From contig CM042024.1 in NCBI GenBank assembly GCA_023525975.1, forward strand, positions 96,289,880 to 96,353,879: DNA of 64,000 bases. The letters are read 5' to 3'. The notes beneath the pieces were generated by a model, which was not told the DNA's origin, did no database searches, and was given only the letters and a program-made list of their open reading frames with translations. Made by a program: the position numbers and the translations under genes. Shown piece after piece: positions 44,591 through 55,503 of the stretch (position 1 is the first letter of the stretch; the number at the start of each line of letters is the position of its first letter). The stretch is from Smallanthus sonchifolius (taxonomy: Eukaryota; Streptophyta; Magnoliopsida; Asterales; Asteraceae).

Positions 44591-46546
44591 AGAGTGTTCT
44601 TGACGGATCTTGAGGAGAATGCTTGAAAAGTGATGGATCTGAGAAATTGATGGTTCCAAAAGCTTAGAAATCATCATCTAAAAAACCCTTAGCCTTCTAA
44701 ACACCAAATGAAGTGATAACAAACTCAGATTTGAGGATTTTTGCAAGAAAAAGTAGCGAACTTTTATAACTCAGATCTGCTCAAAAACCCTAAAACCCAA
44801 AACTGGAACACAAATCAACTAACACCGAGGCTCTGATACCACTTGTAAGTCCAGGGAGCCTCGTCGCGCAGCGGAGATACACGGACCTGTTCTGTGATTT
44901 GTGTGGGAACCAAGAAACGAGACAGAGAATACATGAACAACAAACAAGAGAATGAAACGATACATAATCCATAACATAGAAGTCATCACGTATTACAAAC
45001 TACATACCAAAGGAGCACACATCTCTCATCTAAGCTCACGGTCCTGGGGTCGGGAGAGCTCCTCCTGACCCGGACACCTCTCAACCTGGTTCCAGAGTTC
45101 CACCTACAAATGAAGACAAGTCTTCTATTTATAGGGAAATGAACATTACCTGCGTACTTGTCTAAGTACGCAGGGTTTGGTCATGCGTACTTACTAAGTA
45201 CGCAGGACCAAACCGGTGTGCAGGCTAAGTACTCAGGAACACCCTCCTGCGTACTAGCCACGTACACCGATACATAGAATTTAATCTATAGTTACAAAAA
45301 CATGCTTCTACAATTTAAAGTTGAAGATATCTCACTCGTATATATTCTTACAAAACCATTTTATACCACAATTATAATATACTCGTTTTCATGTCCAATT
45401 AGTAATACTTGACAACCGAATATATTGTTAGTTAACCGGAAACAAGATTCTCGTTTCAACGACTACAAGTTTACGAATACGTTTTCCGGTCTATCAAAAA
45501 CGATATATTTTGTCTAATGAGAACTATTCACCTTCGTCAAATAATAATTCTATATTTTCGGTTAAAAAAAAATGTCTAGACACGCATTACCGATATCGAA
45601 TCATTTAAGCTCAACGTATTTTAACCACACACACGTTTAACTTCAACGTAATTAAATATAACCATTCTAACACGCGTTTTATACCTTTTCGTTCATCGCG
45701 TGTTCTCTTCGCCGTCGCTTGCGGATCTTCTAGCCACCATCCGAGCCGTTCTCCAACCCCATGGCGCCGCCATCCCTGTCCTTGCCATCGGAAAAATGTG
45801 TTCACAGCCCCTCCCTCAAGCCATCGCTTGCCATTTTGGACCCCACCATCGTCAGAATACAGCTGGACTTGAGAGAGATGAGAAGACGACGGTGGTGTGG
45901 GTGACAGGTTGCTAGTGCGGCGGCGGTCGTCGGGAGGAGCCGCCGGAGGTGGCCGACCTCCTCCTCCAAAGCTGCTCTCTCTCTTTCTCTGCTGTAACAC
46001 ACACATGTGTGTTGCTTGTGTGTGAATGAGGGTTGCAAAAGTTTATAAGTGGGTATTTATACCTAGGGTTTGTGTGGTTGAGAGAGTGGGTAGGCATCGC
46101 GTGTCAAAACTCGAAATAATAATAAGATTAATTAAATAACGATGATATAAATATTCACTTATATTATTTAACCATATAAGGTAGCCAATTGCAAAATTTA
46201 CATTTATGCCGGTACTAATCGTATTCGCGCGTTCTATGTTGTATGTCTTAAATGTAAATCTCTAATTTAATCGTCCGAATAAATACGAATAATTAATATT
46301 AGAATTTAAATATCGTGTCGAGTGTCGATTACACTGTGAATGCGTTAATATATTTAATCGTACGCTGCGAGGTTAGGTAAACGCTATGCATTAATAACGC
46401 TTTATTTCAAGTTATCCCGTGATCCATCAAGTAAGGTTATATGTCAAGCCCGCACACTGGGCTTACGATTGGGCTGTTAATGGGCCGAGCCCGTTTATGA
46501 AGAATCAACTGTCAAAGATAATGGGCCCTAATTCAGGGTTGTCACA

Positions 46547-47970
46547 CATCAGTCCCATTTGTTTTACTCCCCACACATACGACAATATCAACACTGCCTT
46601 CCTCAGAAGGGTTTTCTAGCTCAGCTTGAATGTTTGACTTTCATAAAGCCACCTCTCAAATCCTCCTTACACTCCACCCGTCTCCTAAGTTCGACCTCCC
46701 CTTGCAACATTCAATAATCAACTCCACCCGAGTTGTTCACCACGCAAGAGAATCCACTCTCAAAAGTCATTTGATAGGATCTAGAAAACCGATCTATCTT
46801 CATTCCTTCCGATACTCCAAGATTTGGGCAAGACTGCGCTTAGTCATACGACATGCCCATAACCTTATTAACTGATTCACCGGTCTGCCACACATGAAGG
46901 AGCTCTCCAGTTACAAGGTCCACTGCAGCTTGTGGATAGAACATTTCAAGAACGCCTCTTGAGTTCACGCCGATGCTTTGCCTTCACGTCCTTAAGCCTT
47001 TCTCCTTATGGAGAACTCCCAACCAATCCTCCACCACGTCCCGAAGTTGACTCACCTCGAGTAGCACTCCATCCTCCAACCACAATGGATTGCTTTAAAA
47101 TCCAATACTATTATAGTGATGTATCGTTGACTAACCAACGAATCAACTCCCACCAATTAACTCATTTGGTTCACACACCACATGCACCTTGTGAAAACAA
47201 GGTTTCCTCCATCCTCAATTCGCCAAAGTTGTTCCTCCCGCCCTTAGCCTTCATGTGTTTCTCCCAAAGGCTCGCCTCAAAGAGCCATATCTTCCCTGGA
47301 AGAAGACTGACACGACATGAAAAAAAGCTCTAGCCATCCTCCACTAGAATGTTGCTTCCAAGTTCCCTCAACTAATCCCATGCTCCTCACCATCCCCGAG
47401 GTGATACACGCATAGACTCTATCGTACCTGAGTCCTTAAGATAACTCCTATCAACAATTTCCATATACTAACACTTATCCTCGTTAGTCATTTCCCGACT
47501 ATGTTTTATTTAAATTTGTAGATGTTCTACCTAGATATAGGCTTGTAATCATACTCTATAAGGCTCTATCTCCCATCTATGTGTATATATAATCACCCCC
47601 GTATAATCACCCAATATACATACAATACATCATACACATATAATCACCTTCACCTAATCCTTGCTAATGTTCATTGTTATATGGTTATCATAAGGGCACT
47701 TACACATCTTATCTTACGAATCATACTGGCCAGGCATGATTGGTAACATAATTGCATTTATTATCTCCATATAACAAATCCCATGACAATTTTCGGTACA
47801 CATAATTCACCTTGAACACCACATATATCTACCAACGATATTTATCATTACTAACCTTCGCCTTTAAGCTCCGTGCCTTGGTCATGCTTTCGTTGGATTC
47901 TCATTACACCCACCCATATCAAGAGCAAATAAGTTTGAGTTCGGTGTCTCGCACACCCGAATCCCTCAAA
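46547..47970 (-). other. Non-coding gypsy interior between two LTRs
   Basis: CT-rich on the plus strand and without gag or pol. The 46547 end carries a PPT-like AAATGGGACTGATG next to LTR 46546; the other end is the leader of LTR 47991-50646. The two flanking LTRs are unrelated, so this is a composite of two truncated elements or a mosaic. Confidence 0.55.
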
Positions 47971-47974
47971 CCAT

Positions 47975-47987
47975 TGCTTTGATACCA
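47975..47987 (-). promoter_or_regulatory. Primer binding site
   Basis: Minus TGGTATCAAAGCA, three bases from the LTR end at 47991; a one-base variant of the usual iMet match. Confidence 0.8.
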
Positions 47988-48406
47988 AGTTGTAACACCA
48001 AAAAATCACAACCAATTTTAACTTTTCAACGCACACGGAAAATTGGTCCCATATAACACACTTGACAAAACAACACATGTTATTTACAACAAAAAGATGA
48101 CATAACTTGTTTAAAACCGTTCGACCGACATCTCAAAACGACAACAAGTTTCAATATTTAAGAGATGATTCAAACAAGTTTAATGAACCCCAGTCAATGA
48201 GTTCTAACTCTAACCGTTAACATACAACAAACCGAATGAGAATCCAATTTCACCACGAAGTGTGACCCCAGACTTCAAACCAAAGCTTTACCTGCAAAAC
48301 GCCATGCATAACACTATTAGTAATGATGTACAACCTCCCTTAGACCCCCATGGGTTAGACCCAAGCAAATACCCCAAAAATGGGAAGTTTTGAAGAAATA
48401 AAAATT

Positions 48407-48562
48407 CTGACATGGCCATGTGCAAAATCAGACATGGCCATGTGCACCTGATGCCCACAACAATTTCTAAACATGGTCATGTGTAGACTGACATAACCAT
48501 GTCCACCTGATGAACTAAAAATTTCTGACATGGTTATGTGCAGAATCAGACATGGCCATGTC
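48407..48562. repeat. Palindrome array G in LTR (ACATGGCCATGT)
   Basis: Six units, three of them the perfect 12-bp palindrome ACATGGCCATGT and the others ACATGGTCATGT, ACATAACCATGT and ACATGGTTATGT. They are 415-570 bp from the 3' LTR end. The related LTR at 24635 has a different palindrome (array D) in the same position. Confidence 0.82.
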
Positions 48563-48851
48563 CACCAGCAACAAATTTTAGTTTTCCACCTTTCCCTCCC
48601 AACTCGACCCCCGATTGTTATAAGCAATCAACAATATTTTGTGAATGTTTTAAACTCCTCATACGAGAACCACAACTCGTTTTTTTACCCTTTATCCAAT
48701 CCGACTCATTCGTTATTATTTGGTATCTTTGACTACAAACTTACCACCTGACTTTACCACACTTGTTAAGTTATGTCATTGAGTAATTGACTCCAAGACC
48801 GACATTTAGACAAGTATTGACATCATACAAGTCCTATTATTATACTAATTA

Positions 48852-49135
48852 ACCATTATTCCACAATGGTTTGACTTATACCACATTAAGTCAATTTACA
48901 TCATTTCACCATTATTCCACAATAGTTTGACTTATATACCATATAAGTCAATTTACACCAATTTCACCATTATTCCACAATGGTTTGACTTATATACCAC
49001 ACAAGTCAATTTACACCAATTTCACATTTATTCCACACTGGTTTGACTTATACCACATTAAGTCAATTTACACCAATTCACCATTATTCCACAATGGTTT
49101 GACTTATATACCACATAAGTCAATTACTTCGAATT
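48852..49135. repeat. 57-bp tandem repeat of inverted TTGAC boxes
   Basis: Units start at about 48852, 48908, 48966, 49025 and 49080. Each holds TTGACTTA, 8-10 bases, then TAAGTCAA, preceded by CCATTATTCCACAATGG (itself a near-palindrome). TTGACT is the W-box core bound by WRKY factors (established), here as head-to-head pairs. Whether WRKY proteins bind is inference. Confidence 0.8.
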
Positions 49136-50646
49136 ACCATATTTAGTTTAACTTTACACCACATAAGTCAATTACACCAAATTATCACATTCTACTTTTT
49201 AGTTTAACTATATACCACATAGTTAACTACACGAATTTATCATATTCTACATTTTAGTTTGACTATATACCACATAGTCAACTACACCAATTTCAAACTA
49301 CATTATGCATACAAGTTTGACTATTACAACACAAGTCAATTTTACACCAATACACCATATAAGTTTATTAACTTAATTCATCAAACAACAAGGCGAGGTT
49401 CTTAGACCTCAAACACCACACACCCACCCTTGCATATTTTCACCATATGCAATTTTCTTAATTTTCAACATACAATTAAACACCTATAAGATATTTGGAT
49501 AACCAACATGTAAATCAAATATGTGCAATTACCACCAATCATTACTAAGTAAGTGCAAAACACTTACCTTTTGCTAAAGATGATCCCGCTTGATCCTCCA
49601 AGCTAGCTTTCTTACTACTTGATCACCTATATAACCCATTTACAATTAGTAATCCATTGATCACCGATTGACACCAACACGCCCTTATGATCTAATAATC
49701 ATCACCCTAACTTAGTTTGGTTAACACAACCTTAACCAAACCTCCAACATCCAAATACCATCTTTCAACCCAAATAACTCGTTTGACCCATAATAGTCAA
49801 ACTTCCAATCCACCAATTCACCATTTCCAATTGAGGTCTAACACCCACCCTAGAACTTATGGATTCACCCATTCTAAACTTGATTAAATACACCTTAAAC
49901 AAGTTTTAACCTCTCTACACAATCATTCACCCATTTTGACACATTTGGGTTTCACCCAATTTACATCAAAACTCCATTTTCTTAAATCATCAAATTGATT
50001 GAGGGTTATTACTTAATTATGTGTTTATTCACACCACAAACACTTACCAACCCCTAATTACCACCCAAACAACCTCAATTTCAAAAAACCCCCAATTTCA
50101 CCTTAAGAACCCTAATTTTTCAAACATCAAATTAGGTGTTATAATCATGTAAAACATGATTCTCCAACATTAAGAACACCAGATTAAGATTTATAAACGA
50201 CATTAAACCAAAATCACCATACCAATTAAACCAATTCGGGTTTTCTACCAAAACCCACCAAGAACACTTGAAATGGAGATTTAGAGGAGGCTAACAACTT
50301 ACTTGAATGATTGAAAGAAGCTGAACACTCCATAATCAAGGAATTCCACACTCAAATCTTCAATTTTGTTGCTTGGCCCTCTTTCTTCTCTCCCCCTTGG
50401 TTTGATCGATATCCACATACACACTAAAGTGTGTGTTGCCACCACACACCCACATAACATCTAATGTTTTATTTTTATTAAAACAAATTACACATTACCC
50501 CCTTATACTTCACTTTTAGACCCTTTTAATCCAAAGAGTGAAAAATTCCACCTTTTAACCTTCAATCCAAGACTTGTGTTAATTTCACTTTCACCCCTAA
50601 TATTATTTGGATAAATAACATTATATTTGATTTTTGGTTCGTTACA

Positions 50647-50964
50647 ATAGCCCTAACCAAGAACCCCATATTCCATGGTAGGTGTAAACATATACACACT
50701 CGATATCACTTTATTCGAGAGTGTGTGGAAAATGATCAAGTGGGAGTCGAACACGTATCCGGAGAAGAACAAAGAACAGATGCTTTGACTAAAGCCTTAG
50801 TAAGAACCAAGTTCAAAGAGATGAGGATGCTACTTGATATTGAAAACCTACCCTACACGACTCAGAAATTCATGGGTGATTGTTGGCGTAATTCTGAGGT
50901 TGAGGCGGCTTTGGAAGCCTGCCCAATTCGGCCAAAATCTAGCGTCCTAATCGTGTCAGTTTAG
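50647..50964 (+). pseudogene. Ty1/copia RNase H C-terminal piece
   Basis: Opens at once after the LTR edge with IALTKNPIFHGRCKHIHTRY, then HFIRECVENDQVGVEHV and RTDALTKALVRTKFKEMR, stop at 50964. This is the end of a copia pol of the same type as 21478-23921, same strand. About 130 codons between the two halves are missing. Likely one element split by 26.7 kb of nested insertions with a deletion at the break. Confidence 0.85.
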
Positions 50965-51513
50965 GTTGTTTATATGTTAATATTAAATACACAATTCGTA
51001 TTGTAGTCTGACGAGTCTAGGTCAATCTATATAAACCGAGTCAGGGTTCGCTATTTATAATCAAGTTTTATAGTGAGATTTCGTGATATCAATAAAATTG
51101 GGAGTTAACCAAGTTAACACATAAAAGTTTTGAGTCCAACATGATAATCTCGATGGTAGTCACAAACAAAGATAAATTCTAAAAGGTTAGAGTGCTACGC
51201 TGAACAAGAGGAGACAATGTCTAGACCATCCAATAAATACAAAACCGAAACGTAATTTTTGATTTTCAAAAAATACAAAACCAAACGTCGGTTTTTAGTT
51301 TGGGTCGGTTTTTTTGGTTAATTCGATTTCGGTTCTATTAATTCAGTTTTTTGCTCACCCGTAGGAGACATAAAGGGGTAATCGTTATGGAGGCATACTA
51401 ACGTCAGACCATCCAAATCATGACCTCCAGAATCACGGTACGTGAACACCTGAACAATCCAGACCCTAAGCTCTAGAATTATGCATGACACACATCTGAA
51501 CTTCATTCTAAAA
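50965..51513. other. Copia 3' flank / unassigned
   Basis: Non-coding. Contains CTATTTATAATC and a CGGTTTTT-rich stretch (51240-51345) of hAT-end style. No gene seen. Confidence 0.35.
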
Positions 51514-51946
51514 TAACTAAAGGAGTAAATTACAAATTATGTCCTTTAACTTTATAAAAAAATATAGATTATATCATTTGGCTTAAAAAAATACACCGGA
51601 TGTCGTTCGTTTTTTTTTAAACATTTGAACACATTTAGTATTTTTCACTAACTGGTGTTAAGTTTAGTATCATGTATCTTGCATATAAAGACAATTTAGT
51701 TATTTTAATCCTAAAGAACAATAAATGCAACTTTGTCTAAAAACAAATATGTAATTTAAAAAACTAAAATAATTAAATAATATATAATAAAAGTGTTTAA
51801 AAAATGAAACACAATTAAAGTATTAAATCCCCACCATACCCCTTCCCCCATCTTGTTTATCTGAAGAACTTCAAACCACCATCACCATCTCAGCTTCACC
51901 TTCAAACCGCCATCACCATCGCTACTGCATAACCGTTCTTCTCCGG

Positions 51947-54813
51947 TAGAGGTGCACAAAAAAACCGGTTTGGAAATCCAAACCGGTTCCGAACCGGAAC
52001 CCGAACCGCCCCATAACCGGTTTTGTGTGAACCGGTTTCAAACCGATACGAACCGCCAGTTTACAACCGGTTTAACCTATTTGTGCGACGAGCGGTTTAC
52101 AACCGGTTTTTTGTGAACCGGTTTGAGAAACCGGTTTGGTAAACCGGTTTGAACCGGTTTAACGGTCAAAAAAAAAAACTAGCCGTTGGGACCAATTTTG
52201 ACCGTTTTTTGACCGTTTTTTGACCCATTTTAACCCCCAAACACATTATAAATAGGTAGTGGGTGTTTTGGTTAAATCACACTTCTCAAACGCTCAAAAA
52301 ACGCTCAAAAAATTTCAAAAAACGCAATGGCAGGTTCTTCAAGTTATGGTGTTTCCTCTAACGAAGTTAGCGTTGTGAAAATAATACCAACAACGAGGAA
52401 CCCCGCAATTTGGTCAAACTACGATCTATGTGAGTTGTCTAACGGGTTGGAACGTGCTCGTTGCAAAAAATGTGGTGGTTTTTTTAAAAAGGAATCAAAT
52501 TCTACTCTAAAAACTCATCTGGAAAAATCGTGTCCGAGTTTGAAGAATATTCCAGGTGAGGGTCAAGCATCTATGACAAGCGAGGGTGGAATTTGGAACT
52601 TCGATCCAAATATTGTTCGAGATAGAATGGCGAAATTAGTTATTCAAAGAGGTTTGCCGTTCAACCATTTCGACAACCCGCTCACGACGAGGATGATTCA
52701 AGAAGCCCTTCAACCACGTTATCATCAAGTAAGTCGTAGTACTCTTAGACGTGATTGTCTAAAAATGTGGAAAAAAGCAAAAAAAGAATTAATTTTAGGT
52801 TTTGAAAAATTGGAAACCGGTGTGAACTTAACCACCGACGTTTGGTCGGCTCCACATGGTATTCCCGACTCATATATTTGCGTTACCGCTCATTGGGTTG
52901 ATCCCAATACGTGGCAAATGATGAAACGTACAATCGCGTTTGATATGTTTGAATATCCGCACACGGGTCAAAATTTATTTCACATTTTAGATGATGTGAT
53001 AACCGATTTTAAATTACAAAATAAATTATTTTCAATATCTTTTGATAATGCCTCAAATAATACAAATGCGGTTCAAAAATTAATATTAAAATATAATCCG
53101 ATTTGCAACGGCGCTTTTTTCCATAATCGATGTATTGCACACATCATCAACTTAGCCGTGCAAGACGGGCTTGGGGTTGAACCCGTTATTGAAATAAGTA
53201 ATGCATTTCGAGTCATGCTTAAAGACGTTTTTAGTAGTAGTAAAAAAAGATACCATGAATATATTAGATTATGTAACGATACGGGTTTGATTTGCTTAGG
53301 TCCCAATTGGGACCTCCCAACAAGATGGAATTCAACTTATAAAATGTTTCATAGTGCTATACGTCAAAAAGATACTTTATCAATTTTTCATGATATGCTT
53401 TCCTCAAAACCGCGTCGTAAAATTCAAAGTTTTCCGTCTACGAGTTGGGACATTCTTGAAAATTTAACTGAATTGCTCGAAGTTTTCAAAACCGCCACTA
53501 CTTTTTTATCCGGGGTTTATTACCCCACAAGTCCCTTGGCTCTTAAACAAATATTTCTAATGTGTAACAAATTAGCCGAACTTGAAAATAAAAATACTCT
53601 TTTTACGACAATGATAAAACCGATGAAAGAAAAATTTGTTAAATATTTTAAAGAAATGCCTCCGGTTATAACTTGTGCCGCCGCATTAAACCCTACAATT
53701 AATGTTTACGGTGTTGAAACCTTGATTGATAAAATAACTTACGATTTGGATTTGAATTCCGAAGATATTCATTTTTCAACCGTAACAAAAACTTATTTTA
53801 ACAAATGTTTGCAAGATTTGTTTGATATTTATTTACATAAATATGGTACAACACAAACCCCACATGATACGATGGGCGCGGGCGCATCAAGTAGTAGCTC
53901 GAGGAATGTAAACTTAAATTTGTATAACGAAATGAGAAATGAATTTACTAAACGGGCTAGAGGGTCCACCCCGAGTAGCGAACTCGGAAGGTATACGGGA
54001 ACAAACTTTTTATCATTTATGAGTCCGGATGTTTTTGAGGACTTTGATATTTTGGCTTGGTGGAAAGGAAACGAATCTACTTTTCCGGTCCTTTCCGCCA
54101 TGGCCCGTGATTTACTAACCGTCCAAGCTTCCACGGTAGCTTCGGAATCCGTTTTTTCTCTTAGTGGCAGGGTTTTATCTATTCGAAGAACTAGACTCAC
54201 TCCCGCGGCAATGGAAATGTGCATTTGCTTGAAAGACCATTTGGATGCGGTAGATAGGAGACAAGATAGGGCTTCGCTTGAAGAAGAAATTGAAGTTGAA
54301 GAACTCATACACGAATCTGAGGTTAACCAAGGATTGGCGAACCCACTTACAAATGAAGAACTCGCCGAAGATGATAGACTACGAGGATCCACTAGTAACT
54401 CCGAGAATGACGGCTAATATTAAACAAAAAAACTCCAAAAAATAAAAATATATATATTTTTTTCTCGTATTGTAATGTTTAATATTGTAATGTTTTGTGA
54501 TTTCCGAACCCCTACAATATGAATAAACGTTGAACTATATGTTTTTCTTTTTCTCGTATTGTAATGTTGTAATATTTTTTAATTTATTTTAAAATTTTTT
54601 TTTTAAAAAAAAACCGGTTTAAACCGGTTCACCAACCCGAACCGGTCCAGAACCGACCTGAACCGGTTCAATAGGTTCGACATTTTATACTTGCAAAACC
54701 GGTTTAACCCGAACCGGTTTGGGTCAAAACCGGTTTAGTGTTTGCGTTGACCAAACCGGTTCGGGCCGGTTCGAAACCGGTTCGGTTCAAAAACCGCCTT
54801 TTGTGCACCTCTA
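51947..54813 (+). mobile_element. Autonomous hAT transposon, 2867 bp, apparently intact
   Basis: Perfect 15-bp terminal inverted repeats (TAGAGGTGCACAAAA) and an exact 8-bp TSD TTCTCCGG (51939-51946, 54814-54821). Both subterminal regions (about 51965-52170 and 54610-54800) are packed with AACCGGTT and GAACCGG words, the expected transposase-binding repeats. A TATAAATA box at 52247-52254 precedes one uninterrupted transposase gene. Confidence 0.96.
52327..54417 (+). CDS. hAT transposase, full length (696 aa)
   Basis: Cut-and-paste transposase of the hAT superfamily, intronless, ATG 52327, stop 54415-54417. N-terminal BED zinc finger with C46, C49, H64 and C69. RNase H-like core with Asp171 (LTTDVWSA) and Asp240 (SFDNASNN), a CxxH motif at 269-272, a TRWNSTY motif at 333-339, and Glu608 in the ASESVFSLSGRV block. 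This gives a D-D-E set with all residues present. The C-terminal dimerisation domain runs from about 573 (FDILAWWK) to 645, followed by an acidic Glu-rich tail. About 80 bp below a TATA box and framed by intact ends, so it could be active; expression is unknown. Confidence 0.95.
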   Translation: MAGSSSYGVSSNEVSVVKIIPTTRNPAIWSNYDLCELSNGLERARCKKCGGFFKKESNSTLKTHLEKSCPSLKNIPGEGQASMTSEGGIWNFDPNIVRDRMAKLVIQRGLPFNHFDNPLTTRMIQEALQPRYHQVSRSTLRRDCLKMWKKAKKELILGFEKLETGVNLTTDVWSAPHGIPDSYICVTAHWVDPNTWQMMKRTIAFDMFEYPHTGQNLFHILDDVITDFKLQNKLFSISFDNASNNTNAVQKLILKYNPICNGAFFHNRCIAHIINLAVQDGLGVEPVIEISNAFRVMLKDVFSSSKKRYHEYIRLCNDTGLICLGPNWDLPTRWNSTYKMFHSAIRQKDTLSIFHDMLSSKPRRKIQSFPSTSWDILENLTELLEVFKTATTFLSGVYYPTSPLALKQIFLMCNKLAELENKNTLFTTMIKPMKEKFVKYFKEMPPVITCAAALNPTINVYGVETLIDKITYDLDLNSEDIHFSTVTKTYFNKCLQDLFDIYLHKYGTTQTPHDTMGAGASSSSSRNVNLNLYNEMRNEFTKRARGSTPSSELGRYTGTNFLSFMSPDVFEDFDILAWWKGNESTFPVLSAMARDLLTVQASTVASESVFSLSGRVLSIRRTRLTPAAMEMCICLKDHLDAVDRRQDRASLEEEIEVEELIHESEVNQGLANPLTNEELAEDDRLRGSTSNSENDG

Positions 54814-55503
54814 TTCTCCGGCCCGATACACCGATTCACCTTCAAACCATGCCCCCTATCTTGCTCCAATTAAAAAAAAAAAAAAATCCTAACCCTAATA
54901 TGTAATTCACTCTAAAATATTTTTAAAATGACCATTTATGACCCTTCAACCTTCACGAGCTCCATAACAACCACTACCTCTCACCGGCTCCATCAATCAC
55001 ATAAAAAAAAATTCAATCTTGATGATTTTAAAATTGAAATGCAAAGTCAAAAGGAAGATTAATCTTTTGCCTTATGTAAAAATTGATCTGTATTAATTAG
55101 ACTAAAAACAATGAATTTGAATATGATTTTTCTTATTTTGTTTTCAGTTTGAATCTTAATTAATCTTGGATTCTAGGCATTTAATTAAATCATGTAGAAA
55201 GAACTGCTGGTCACTTTGCCAAGCCTCGATCAGATTCGTTTGAAGAAAAGGATGGTTTGAAGCCACCAAGTTACACGCGTCATTCTCCCATGCATTTTAT
55301 TTAAAATCAAGAACACCGATCTGTAAAGATTGATTAGAGCATATTCCCAATCTGCAGCCACACTTGCAGTTAGAGAAAATGACTAAATGTGTGCAAAGGT
55401 TTATAAAAAAGGACATCGAGTGTAATTTTTTAAGCCAAATGACATAATCTGTAATTTTCTATAAAGTTAAAGGACATAATTAATAATTTACTTTAACTAA
55501 AGG

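Larger units (their letters stand above)
42337..45312 (-). mobile_element. Intact non-autonomous LTR retrotransposon, 2976 bp
   Basis: Left (3') LTR 42337-42831 (495 bp), right (5') LTR 44844-45312 (469 bp), both TGTA(G/A)GTCC...TTCTACA. The 5-bp TSD is ATTTA (42332-42336, 45313-45317). The PBS TGGTATCAGAGCC lies at 44841-44829 (minus) and the PPT AGAGGGAG just beyond 42831. TATA CTATAAATAG lies in each LTR (42620-42611 and 45134-45125, minus). The 2-kb interior is CT-rich and has no gag or pol, so it must use another element's proteins. Confidence 0.93.
40395..46546 (-). repeat. Gypsy LTR (about 3.17 kb) split by a nested element
   Basis: Minus strand starts TGTGACAACCCTGAATT at 46546 and ends GGGGGTGTGACA at 40395. 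Subtracting 42337-45312 and one TSD leaves about 3169 bp. TATA box GGTATAAATACC on the minus strand at about 46064-46053, followed by a GC-rich leader (45990-45650) with a spurious 131-codon ORF. PPT-like sequence lies upstream (46547 on) and a PBS downstream, so again both element sides are present around one LTR. Confidence 0.78.
47991..50646 (-). repeat. Gypsy LTR, 2656 bp
   Basis: Plus strand TGTAACACC ... GGTTCGTTACA. The PBS is on the 47991 side. The 50646 side touches copia sequence directly. Related along much of its length to 24635-26790. It holds arrays at 48407-48562 and 48871-49135. The spurious ORFs in it are not genes. Confidence 0.85.
51514..55503. mobile_element. MULE-like TIR element hosting a hAT insertion
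   Basis: Inverted ends of about 80 bp: left AGTAAATTACAAATTATGTC from 51524, right (reversed) AAGTAAATTATTAATTATGTC to 55493. Both continue CTTTAACTTTATA and CATTTGGCTTAAAAAA. The flanking direct repeat TAACTAAAGG (51514-51523 and 55494-55503) is 10 bp, in the Mutator range. Without the nested hAT the element is about 1.1 kb with no transposase. Its core has CACCATCACCATC and CCTTCAAACC repeats and may be captured DNA. Confidence 0.78.

Noticed and set aside
45611..46006. 131-codon minus ORF rich in Pro, Arg and Gly
   Set aside because: Lies in the GC-rich leader of a gypsy LTR right after its TATA box; composition explains it.
24635..50646. LTRs 24635 and 47991 as the two ends of one 26-kb element
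   Set aside because: Both have the same orientation, but the flanks TTGGC and ATAGC do not match, one is truncated, and their arrays differ; they are better read as separate insertions.
51030..51510. A host gene on the minus strand (62-codon ORF)
   Set aside because: No start context, splice signals or homology; lies in copia and hAT-like debris.
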